Positions 1 to 6,608 of a stretch of 11,541 nt of DNA are shown here, in pieces. Location of the stretch: positions 57,821 through 69,361 of the forward strand of contig NWUY0300020399.1 of NCBI GenBank assembly GCA_004151065.3, written 5' to 3'. The stretch is from Larix sibirica (Eukaryota; Streptophyta; Pinopsida; Pinales; Pinaceae). Numbering within the stretch: position 1 is the first letter of the stretch; every line of letters starts with the position of its first letter. Both the position numbers and the translations under genes were made by a program. The notes under the pieces were generated by a model. It did no database searches. It worked only from the letters and a program-made list of their open reading frames with translations, and had not been told where the DNA came from.

Positions 1-591
1 GAGGTGCAGGCTGTGGAGCGGACGAGGGAAGGGTTGTGCGGGAAGTGGAGAGAGGTGGAGAGGGAATGATGGAGGCGGCGTTGGGGAGGCGGGGCGGCAG
101 AAGGGTAGAACCGCGGGTGGATGGAAGCAAGTGTGGAGTGGGTTGCAGGCGGTGGTGGAAGTGGTGGCCTATGGGGGAATGGAGGGAAGCGAAAAGGTGG
201 GGAGGCGAGCAGGGGCGCAAGGGTGGAGCGGCGATGTGGTATGGAAGCGGTGTGGAGTGATGGGCAGAAGGTGGAAGGCGTTAGCAGGTGGACGTCGGAG
301 AATGGAGTAGGCAGAGAGGGAGGAGATGGGTGAATGGTGGGCGCTGGTGGAGTGGAAGGAAGCCTGGGAGAGGGGGCGTGCGATGGAGTGGAGCAATGGG
401 GTGGAGCAACGATGGAGTGGAGCAGCGATGGGGAGAACAGGATAAGGGAGGCGCGAGGATGAGTGGAAGGAAGATGGCGCCGTAGATGACGGAGGCACAG
501 TGGAGGATAGCAATGGAGCGAGGAAACGATGGAGGGGGGAGTGTGTGCAGCGGAGGTGGAGGAGGTGCAGGCCCGGTGGCTTTGATACCAA
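1..591 (-). mobile_element. Leader/internal 5' region of a Ty1-copia-type retrotransposon (partial)
   Basis: Read on the minus strand, this follows the LTR and PBS and so is the 5' internal region of the element, cut by the left edge. It is far more GC-rich than the rest of the window and is strongly strand-skewed: the plus strand is almost all G and A, with irregular reiterations of blocks such as GTGGAGCAACGATGGA. Two long minus-strand open frames cross it (169-618 and 281-712). Both begin at non-ATG codons, start inside the LTR, and encode only Pro/Ser/His/Leu-rich low-complexity sequence. I see no copia gag or zinc knuckle in these ~590 bases, although copia gag usually starts soon after the PBS. 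The element may therefore have a long leader or be non-autonomous. The open frames are probably a by-product of the skewed composition. Confidence 0.6.
577..590 (-). promoter_or_regulatory. Primer binding site, initiator tRNA-Met type
   Basis: The minus strand reads TGGTATCAAAGCCA. The usual plant copia PBS complementary to the 3' end of initiator tRNA-Met is TGGTATCAGAGCC, so 12 of the first 13 bases match, with one G-to-A change. It sits one base inside the LTR end (CA at 593-592, then T at 591), which is the normal spacing. This is where minus-strand DNA synthesis of the element would be primed. Confidence 0.8.
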
Positions 592-775
592 TGAAAGAGC
601 AAGAAGGTTGTAGGGCAAACGTAATGTAGAAAATTGTATAAAATGTAATGTAAGAGATGCTAAAATGAATACAATTGGTTGGATTAAGTAAGCCTATCTT
701 GCACCTTTTCACTAAAGGGCATGACTATTAATATTAATTATATTTGATTTTAATTTATATTATTTTATTGTTACA
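592..775 (-). repeat. 5' LTR of the copia-type element (184 bp)
   Basis: On the minus strand the segment starts TGTAACA and ends TTTCA, giving the standard TG...CA termini. Its 3' end is set by the adjoining PBS. Its 5' end is set independently, because gypsy gag coding similarity runs up to base 776 and stops. The LTR is short (184 bp) and AT-rich, with TATA-like stretches near its 5' end. The flanking bases 776-780 (ACTGC) would be one copy of a 5-bp target-site duplication; the partner lies beyond the left edge. The matching 3' LTR is not in the window, so LTR identity and age cannot be judged. Confidence 0.75.
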
Positions 776-1806
776 ACTGCCTGAATGAAGTCAAGATTTC
801 TGTGCCAATCTCGTAATGGACTGGTAAATGGAAATGGTTCAAGAATGTCATTATAATCGCATTGAAGTTTTGAAAGGAGCTCGTGGTAACTCAATGTACC
901 ATTTGGTTGCAACCCTTGTTAAGGTCCTTTGGAAGAGACAAAACCTAATGGAATCATCCACAAAGGAGTTTGAAGAACACTAAAGATGGAATGTCATCAC
1001 ATTGTTTGTCAGATCTTCTCTAGGCTTTCTTTCAAACTTAGGTATGTTTAAAGGAAGTTTGGTAGAGATAGGGGGGCATCTAGGATTGTATAACATTAGA
1101 TCATTGGTTAGGTTTGCAAATCTAGCGGGTTTAAAGGATCCAAGAAGGGTAGATTTGTCTATGCCATAGAATTCCAAGCCCCAAGAGCATTAGTTTCCCA
1201 TTGGTTCATACTGACAAAAGATTGGCTTGGTATATAGGGATTCCCAAGAATTGTGAAAGGTTTGCTATTCTATCCAAAGTTTTGATTATGACCGAACTTA
1301 GTTTGTATAAATGGTGTCGTATTTATTTTAGGCATTCGCCTCATGAATGGTTGGTTGGCTTAAGAAGTATAAACACTTACAGGATTAACCATGTTCATCC
1401 TTCATACCCGGAATGAACGGATATTCCCTTGATGCATATTATGCCCCCAAGGAAATCCTTCAATAGTGCCCCCTATTCCATGATTTATTGTATTTCCTTG
1501 CAACACATTTTATCCTAAAGGAGAATTGGTGTTCATACCTCCCATTCCTTGGAAATGCATGCTCATATGATGTAGGCTAGAGCCAATAATGACGTCAATT
1601 ATTGTAGACGGGTTGGGCATGGACATGTGTCCACTGTAGGGTGGGAAAGCATATGATGGCACTAATGGACCACTGCCAAGGGTAGTAGTGTTTGTTGCAA
1701 TGGAACGAATATTGGCGTTTACGGATTGGAAACCTAAAAATGTCATCCCAAAGGAGAAAGGGTTGGTGCCTTGTGGCATAGATGAGGCCCCTCTAGTAAG
1801 CACCAT
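776..1806 (-). pseudogene. gag: Gypsy gag polyprotein pseudogene (capsid region), truncated by insertion
   Basis: Gag forms the particle that packages element RNA. An ATG at 1806 opens a frame to 1510 (MVLTRGASSMPQGT...) rich in Met, Asn, Gly, Pro and Ser, typical of the disordered part of plant gypsy gags. Further pieces follow in shifted frames. Around 1180-1118 the sequence reads AWNSMA-stop-TNLPFL. From about 1120 to 980 it reads PPISTKLPLNIPKFERK and then NNVMTFHL. After an in-frame TAG (982-980) it continues CSSNSFVDDSIR and WYIELP. A net one-base shift near 868-872 leads into FNAIIMTFLNHF and EIGTEILTSFRQ, ending at 777. The pattern PKF..KP.ED...VMTFHL.CSSNS...WYIELP...FLNHF.LPV.YE.GTE.L..FRQ is, to my knowledge, the retrotransposon gag domain of plant gypsy elements. 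The TAG stands where this family has Trp, so TGG to TAG is likely. The C-terminal gag and zinc knuckle are lost at the copia junction. Confidence 0.8.
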
Positions 1807-1982
1807 TTAAGACAATGGGAACCATCTAGATGCTGCTGAAGATTATATATTTGTGTTTCCTTCTCCTATGGCAATGGAACTAACTGGGGGTGTAACCTCT
1901 CTAGTGATAGGTAACTCATTGTGTTCTCCCCACTAGCCCACTTATATGGTGTATTATTAAGTCTAGGGGTATGTAACTCAAG

Positions 1983-2351
1983 TTATAAATTATGAAAAAA
2001 ACTAGGACTCTGCGGTTGGTTTAACATCCTTATTGGGTCTAAAAGATGCGCTATGGAAATAAGAGCCAAGTTCTCCTTAGGCTGAGAAGACATGGCTCTG
2101 GGGTAGTTGTTCAACTTCCCCTCGGTGTCACTAAGGTATCCTTCCTTAGGCAATCTTTCAGACTCACTGGAGCTTGAATGGTTTTCTTCTTCTTCATGTT
2201 CTATTTCTTGTTCTGGGTTTTCCTCCTCTGCCCCCCCCCCCTTGAGTGGTAGATCACTATAATCCAGTCTTCTCCTTGTTGTGGGTAAATCTCTCCTTTT
2301 AGGGGAAAGTTGTCGAATTCTTATGCACCTACGCAAAGGTTGATTGTCCAC
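1983..2351 (-). pseudogene. Charged N-terminal ORF remnant upstream of gypsy gag
   Basis: This is a 122-codon open frame with a basic N-terminal part (RIRQLSPKRRDLPTTRRR) followed by an acidic, Ser-rich stretch (EEENPEQEIEHEEEENHSSS), and then a more ordinary tail ending in HNL and TAA. The frame begins with GTG. The codon two before the first Asp is ATT rather than ATG, so an ancestral ATG may have been lost, which is an inference. A C11 run (2231-2241) encodes its central Gly residues. Past the TAA at 1983, frames read on toward the gag ATG (for example HNELPITREVTPPVSSIAIG in the gag frame). The segment is therefore most simply the start of the same gag protein broken by mutations. A separate pre-gag ORF is the alternative. 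I do not recognise a named domain. Confidence 0.5.
2231..2241. repeat. C11 homopolymer
   Basis: A run of 11 C on the plus strand (G on the minus) lies inside the charged ORF remnant. Length changes here would shift that reading frame. It is also a common spot for sequencing or assembly error. Confidence 0.9.
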
Positions 2352-3186
2352 AATGGCCTACTGAAGAAACAAAGGAGAAAGCTTGCAAAATTAAGAAATA
2401 AATCAAACAACACACGCTAAAAAGTTCCTGAAAAGATTTAAACGACAAACACTATTCAATGAAGAGTTGCAATTAAAGGTCTTCCGGAGGTTATCCTGAA
2501 ATGATTAGGGCCCAATTCCAACCAACGAAGATTAAAAGAGATAATTACGCTAACCCTTACGCAACAATCACCAAGGGTGCAAGTACTTTCCTTTAACAAA
2601 TACCCTCCCAAGGACCCAATATGGAGATTCTATGTCTGTCTCAGGTGCCACAATATGTTCCCCTTTCAATGACCTAAGAGGATCCTAGGAAAAGTAACTA
2701 AGGTCACCACTTCATGTTTGGTAGTTAGGCATAACTGTCTTTGGAAAGAGCTTGTGCGAATAAGTAGGGAACATAGGACATAAGCCCTAGACTTGAAGCT
2801 TTCAGTGAGCGGTGATGTCACCCCAAGGACTTGCCACACATGAACAACTCCCAAACTCACATAACCCCACTAATCAAAGCAACAGGGGACAATCTACCCA
2901 CTTAGACTAGTTTTACCTACCACTTGACGCATGTGTTACAGGTGCTTTCCCAAAGAGTACTTCACGCTACCAATGTATTTAGCACTCTTTAATTGTTCCT
3001 AGTCTTAATCCTATGTGGCCTTGGAGGAGTTAAATCACAACACCTATCTCCAGGGTCTTAGAACCTAGACTATTATATGAGTTTCTATAAAAAGAAAGTC
3101 CCCTAGATTTTTTCCAATGCTTTATGCTTCTTAAAATTAACAATTTCAAAGACTTTTTCAAAAAATAAGAAAATAAGTGTAAGATA

Positions 3187-3432
3187 TTCTAATGCAAATG
3201 CACTCGTTCACACTCTTTAAATGAAATATGAAACACTTAGGAAACCACTAAATAATCTCTTTCAATGCATATGCAATCTACCAATTTTCGTTTCGTTTTT
3301 CAAACCAAAATTCCAATGCAAATGCACTCGTTCACACTCTTTAAAATGAAACATGAAGCACTTATCAAACCACATAATACTCTCTTTCAAAGCAAATGCA
3401 ATCTACCAATTTTAATTTTTCAAAACAAATAG
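3187..3432. repeat. Two-copy tandem duplication, 124-bp period
   Basis: The first unit starts with AATGCAAATGCACTCGTTCA at 3191 and the second with the same 20 bases at 3315, giving a period of 124. Both units continue through shared blocks: CACTCTTTAA, ATGAA, AAACCAC, CTCTTTCAA, GCAATCTACCAATTTT and TTTTTCAAA. By eye the copies agree at well over 80 percent of positions with small indels. A much weaker third relative may precede them near 3112 (TTCCAATGCTTTATGC). The duplication lies in the gypsy leader and probably arose within the element. Confidence 0.85.
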
Positions 3433-4009
3433 AACTTTATGAGATCCATTTTTTTTTCCTTTTTATGAAAATGCAATTTTGAACAACAACTTAAACTAAT
3501 GCAAGCAACAAAAATGAGAAAAATATGGCTATAAATATGGTGAAAATAGCTTCTAACACTAGACTCTTCGACCACAAGTAAAATCTAAGTTTGAGAGCAA
3601 ACAAGTTCTTAGACTCAAATGAGTTAATAGGTATACTAGGTGACAAGGTTTTGGAAGCCAATTTTGCTTTAAAGAAAGGATAACCAGGAGCACAAACAAC
3701 TTGATTATGCTCTGGGTCTTCATACTCAAGGCCTATCAATCACTCAAACGGATGAAAAGAAAACAAGGTTCAAAACACCCTAACACACTTTTCATGGAAA
3801 TATGACTCAATATCAAGAAAAACACACTCAAATACCACATAGACTAATCCAATAGGACCCAAAAATCTTCTAAATCACTCAAACAATATAAAAAACTCAA
3901 GACTTTTAGGAAAAAGAGGGAAGAACTCAAATTATTTCTCAAAGTTCAACTAATTTGCACCTATACAGAAGGTTGGGTGTGAACCATTCGCTCCTATTAA
4001 CACTATACG

Positions 4010-4035
4010 GTGCGAATATCCCCCACCATTCGCAC
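4010..4035. other. Perfect 8-bp stem hairpin in gypsy leader
   Basis: GTGCGAAT (4010-4017) pairs perfectly with ATTCGCAC (4028-4035) across a 10-base loop. It belongs to a cluster of GCGAATGGT-like words in the leader and LTR. An RNA structure of the element is possible but not shown. Confidence 0.6.
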
Positions 4036-4131
4036 ATGTAAGTACACAGGGTGTGAATGGTTGTTGAAGTGGAATAAAAAAGCAAAACTTTCAGAATTTT
4101 GGGATTTTTAAGTTAACTAAGGTATTATTAA

Positions 4132-4152
4132 GTGTATCGAAGATTGATACAC
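4132..4152. other. Hairpin close to the gypsy PBS
   Basis: GTGTATC (4132-4138) and GATACAC (4146-4152) form a perfect 7-bp stem with a 7-base loop, about 45 bases downstream of the PBS in element orientation. The position would suit a packaging or primer-related RNA fold, but this is inference only. Confidence 0.4.
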
Positions 4153-4197
4153 CTAAAATAAACTGAAAAAATCAATCAACAAGGTTGTACAAAGTTT

Positions 4198-4221
4198 GGT
4201 TGATCCCCAGTAGCGTTGCCA
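4198..4221 (-). promoter_or_regulatory. Decayed primer binding site, tRNA-Asp type
   Basis: The minus strand begins TGGCAACGCTACTGGGGATC and ends AACC. The plant gypsy PBS matching the 3' end of tRNA-Asp begins TGGCGCCGTTGCCGGGGATC. These 20 bases agree at 14 positions, and five of the six differences are transitions, as expected for decay of methylated cytosines. It lies 7 bases inside the proposed LTR end and points the same way as the gag remnant. Confidence 0.65.
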
Positions 4222-4228
4222 GTTCTAT

Positions 4229-5445
4229 TGTTCTTAAATAAATCCTATGATTAGGGAAAGATCATCGACCTACTGAAACAAAGGAGATTGACTTAATTGA
4301 CTGTGTTTATAGGCATATTCAGACTCTTATGCATGCATGAGACAACATACAAACTTCAACAAGAAAATCTAACTACAAGAGAGATTAGGGAGACAAGAGG
4401 TGTGCACCTTTTTCGAAGGTTGTCTTAGCTACTCCTTTATCTTTCTCTCGATATGCTCCTGGATGCCCAACGTTGACCAATAAAACCAACATCCAACCTT
4501 TCTCAAGCCAATTTGACACTTTATAAATAACGCAAATGGAATGAAAATGAATAGTACATTAACTAACTAATAAAATTCAATACATTCTTTAATATCAAAC
4601 CATAATTACAAGAACACTGAATTGGGGAACAAAAAGATGTCAAATATCAATTAAACAATGAAATAAGTACAAGTTTACCTTCTCACTACTCGACACCTTA
4701 TCGAACCTGGAGACGCTAGTCTCTCTGCTCATGCACACAGACAATCCCACTCCGGTTCAATAGATATATCTGAGGGGTGAAGTAACCCAAGGGCAATACT
4801 TCAATATTCAGAGAAACAAGGGATCAACATTAGGGATTGTTGATGGGAAGGAATGAAGGGTGTGTGAGTGATTACTCCAGAATAACTTTGGATGTTCATG
4901 GTCCCCTTCCTGGTCCATTTCATTTCACTTTTATCTGAGAAGGAAATAGTTGTAAATGGTTACTAGGTGGTTTGGGGAGTTGCAAATGGGAAAATTAGTT
5001 TGTAAAACTTCCTTAACTCCCATATTTCGAAATTTTATATTTTTTTCATGAAATTATGGTGAATTTGCGCTTAATTCATAGGAAACATGTGAATGATTCT
5101 CTTATTGTCAGTGTGTAAGATGTGAGTTATTCGTTTTTATGCATTCCCTCCTAATGAACTAGCAAGTTGCGAATGGTTCGCTCCCAATGATCTGGCAGGG
5201 TGTGGATTTTCCTTAATTTAGGTTTACAACTCTTAGAATTGAGGAATCATGTTGTGATTTCATTTTCAAGGATTCAGACAATCAATAGGGGTCAATTCAT
5301 AAGCTCTCCCATCCATGAGTGTCTTTTTTGTGAGCAACTAGTGAAACTTTCGAGTGTCGTCTTTTGAACTGTAGTCACATACAGAGAAGTGTCGATTTGA
5401 GCTATAACACCAACCTTGTGAGGAGTTCACGAGAGGTGAGCTACA
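4229..5445 (-). repeat. Probable 5' LTR of the gypsy element
   Basis: The 3' end of this LTR (minus strand ...TTAAGAACA at 4229) is set by the PBS 7 bases further on. The outer end is uncertain. I chose 5445 because the minus strand there begins TGTAGCTCACC, which gives TGT...ACA termini and a length of 1217 bp, reasonable for this kind of element. The second LTR is not in the window, so the boundary cannot be tested by comparison. A TATAAA-like word on the minus strand near 4316-4310 could be the promoter. GCGAATGGTTCGCTCC at 5168-5183 resembles sequence in the leader at about 3979-3994. Confidence 0.45.
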
Positions 5446-5764
5446 TGCAGCTAGCCTTCAAAGCTTTTCATTCGAAATACCATGAAATAGCTATGTCAAA
5501 ATTTATCTTGTTGTATATTTGATTTTCATATATTAGTATATGTACCTTGCATATCACAAACTCCTCACGAGCTTGAAAAACAATATATTATTGTACCATA
5601 TAAATCACCTTAGTGTTATTGCTTTCCAGAGATGCTAGGTCCTTCTAGTGTGTCACCATGTGCTGACCACACAAGACACTCGTATGTGCATATGCCCCCT
5701 CCTTATTTTTGAAGTTCAACCCCTATTCTCATTGCTCATTATTGAATCAAAATCTTTGCATGCA
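5446..5764. other. Stretch with no recognised feature
   Basis: AT-rich DNA with stops in all frames. The only structure I see is an imperfect inverted match: AACTCCTCACGAG near 5564 is almost the reverse complement of bases near 5415-5428. A short frame from 5648 (64 codons) has no recognisable features. Confidence 0.4.
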
Positions 5765-5799
5765 CCCCATATAATGTATGCAGGGAAGATTATATGGGG
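5765..5799. other. Perfect 11-bp stem hairpin
   Basis: CCCCATATAAT (5765-5775) is the exact reverse complement of ATTATATGGGG (5789-5799), with a 13-base loop. It abuts the start of the first 128-bp direct repeat, so it may mark an element end or be part of an LTR. Confidence 0.7.
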
Positions 5800-5924
5800 T
5801 AACGCCATCAATTACTCCTTGTGGAAGGAACCATTCCACTAACCATGATTGCTACAAAATTATACGTCCAACATGTCCAATACAATGATATTCATATATA
5901 TTTATACTTTCTCATGAGTATTCC
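5797..5924 (-). repeat. Direct repeat copy 1 (128 bp), probable LTR fragment
   Basis: Copy 1 of a direct repeat whose second copy lies 249 bp downstream at 6046-6173. Shared blocks include CCATCAA, TACTTC/TACTCC, GGAAGGAA, CATGTCCAATACAATGATA and TTTATACTTTCTCATGAGTA. It contains TATAAATA on the minus strand (5906-5899). Immediately after it the plus strand reads TGTAGTGATCC, an LTR-start-like word, but no matching PBS was found. The assignment to an LTR is inference. Confidence 0.75.
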
Positions 5925-6045
5925 TTGTAGTGATCCTTGACCCAAAAATTAAATCACAAGTGAATAGAACCCTTAAAATTCCATAGTACCAAAATATACT
6001 CACACAATACACAACACACGAATATAGAGAATATCCCTTAAGGTA

Positions 6046-6173
6046 GGGTAATACCATCAACTACTTCTCATGGAAGGAATCGCTCCACATTCTATGCTTC
6101 CTACAAAACAATACATTCAACATGTCCAATACAATGATACCCGAGTATATTTATACTTTCTCATGAGTATTCC
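6046..6173 (-). repeat. Direct repeat copy 2 (128 bp), probable LTR fragment
   Basis: Copy 2 of the 249-bp-offset direct repeat. TATAAATA on the minus strand (6155-6148) is kept at exactly the same offset as in copy 1. The 121 bases between the copies (5925-6045) are not repeated after copy 2, so this is either an interspersed duplication within one LTR or two related insertions. Sequence further right (6174-6340) is AT-rich with CCTAGG-rich words and ends at GTACATTACA (6340), which could be an outer LTR tip in minus orientation. No PBS or partner LTR was found. Confidence 0.75.
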
Positions 6174-6293
6174 TAGGGGTATATGCCAACTACCCTTATT
6201 ATTATATTATTTTTTCTAACTACCTAGTGGGCCTATTTACTACCCACCAACCACCAAATGGGCTTATGGCCACATTACATGCATTATCCCCTT

Positions 6294-6313
6294 GGGTACC
6301 TCCCTAGGTACCC
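6294..6313. repeat. Perfect palindrome GGGTACCT/AGGTACCC
   Basis: GGGTACCT (6294-6301) and AGGTACCC (6306-6313) are exact reverse complements around the 4-base spacer CCCT. The word CCTCCCTAGGTAC then recurs directly at 6299 and 6322. Function unknown. Confidence 0.7.
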
Positions 6314-6467
6314 CATATTATCCTCCCTAGGTACATTACACCTTGGCAAGATGACGACCTATTGATTACCTTTTTGAAAATACTTAGTTTATGTATACTA
6401 ATCATTTCCATAACTCCTTTGTTAAGTTTAGTGATATGATCATTTTTCTCCCTAATTACAAGAAGTA

Positions 6468-6574
6468 TTTTAATCATTCACGTTTCCTTGTTGTTATGCA
6501 TATGAATTTAGCAATGTGTGTGTGTGTGTGTTAAATACATATGCATAATAATAGGGAAACATGAATGATTAAAA
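6468..6574. repeat. Inverted repeat with 43-bp arms and TG-microsatellite loop
   Basis: The left arm (6468-6510, starting TTTTAATCATTCA) and the reverse complement of the right arm (6532-6574) agree at 38 of 43 positions. The loop of 21 bases (6511-6531) is essentially GCAA followed by a (TG)n run. In a plus-strand transcript three of the five differences become G-U wobbles, leaving two real mismatches, so an RNA would fold into a strong hairpin. It could be a fold-back element, a small RNA precursor-like hairpin, or a fossil inverted duplication. No target-site duplication or known MITE terminal motif is evident. Confidence 0.85.
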
Positions 6575-6600
6575 GTTTGGTGTAAATGCGAGCTAAGACC

Positions 6601-6608
6601 TATTTATA
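6601..6608 (-). promoter_or_regulatory. TATA box candidate, minus strand (TATAAATA)
   Basis: The minus strand reads CCTATAAATAGG, close to the plant TATA-box consensus. A Pol II start 25-35 bases downstream would fall at about 6575, the edge of the inverted repeat at 6468-6574. The word is nearly palindromic, so the direction is not certain. No transcript evidence is available. Confidence 0.35.

Larger units (their letters stand above)
2352..4197 (-). other. Long untranslated leader of the gypsy element
   Basis: About 1.85 kb lies between the PBS and the first gag-related frame. It is AT-rich with stops in all frames. One minus-strand open frame (3739-3491, TTG start, 82 codons, with a hydrophobic C-terminus) has no recognisable domain and is probably chance. 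Contents worth noting are a two-copy 124-bp tandem duplication (3187-3432), a perfect 8-bp hairpin (4010-4035) and a perfect 7-bp hairpin close to the PBS (4132-4152). Long leaders are known in Athila/Tat-type gypsy elements. I see no protein homology in 2400-3180. Confidence 0.55.
776..5445 (-). mobile_element. Degraded Ty3-gypsy retrotransposon, 5' half, interrupted by the copia insertion
   Basis: Ordered right to left on the minus strand, the components are a probable LTR (about 5445-4229), a tRNA-Asp-type PBS (4221-4198), a long leader (4197-2352), a charged ORF remnant (2351-1983) and a gag pseudogene (1806-776). This is the expected order for the 5' half of a gypsy element, and all parts point the same way. 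The pol region and 3' LTR are absent; they would lie left of the copia element, outside the window. The long leader, large LTR and Asp-type PBS fit the Athila/Tat side of the gypsy superfamily, but no pol domain is present to confirm the clade. Stops and frameshifts show the copy is dead. The right boundary is tentative. Confidence 0.7.

Noticed and set aside
169-712. Two long minus-strand frames (149 and 143 codons) with Pro/Ser/His-rich products
   Set aside because: Both start at non-ATG codons inside the LTR and run through skewed low-complexity DNA with few possible stops. Openness follows from composition.
3491-3739. 82-codon minus-strand frame in the gypsy leader with a hydrophobic C-terminus
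   Set aside because: TTG start, no homology I recognise, and a T-rich sense strand yields Phe/Leu/Ile-rich tails by chance.
5414-5578. Inverted AACTCCTCAC(A/G)AG words about 150 bp apart as possible MITE ends
   Set aside because: The arms are only about 13-14 bases, flanking TSDs are not visible, and one arm falls inside the proposed gypsy LTR.
5926-5940. TGTAGTGATCC, a gypsy LTR-start-like word on the plus strand
   Set aside because: No partner end, PBS or second copy was found, and the surrounding TATA boxes point to the opposite strand.
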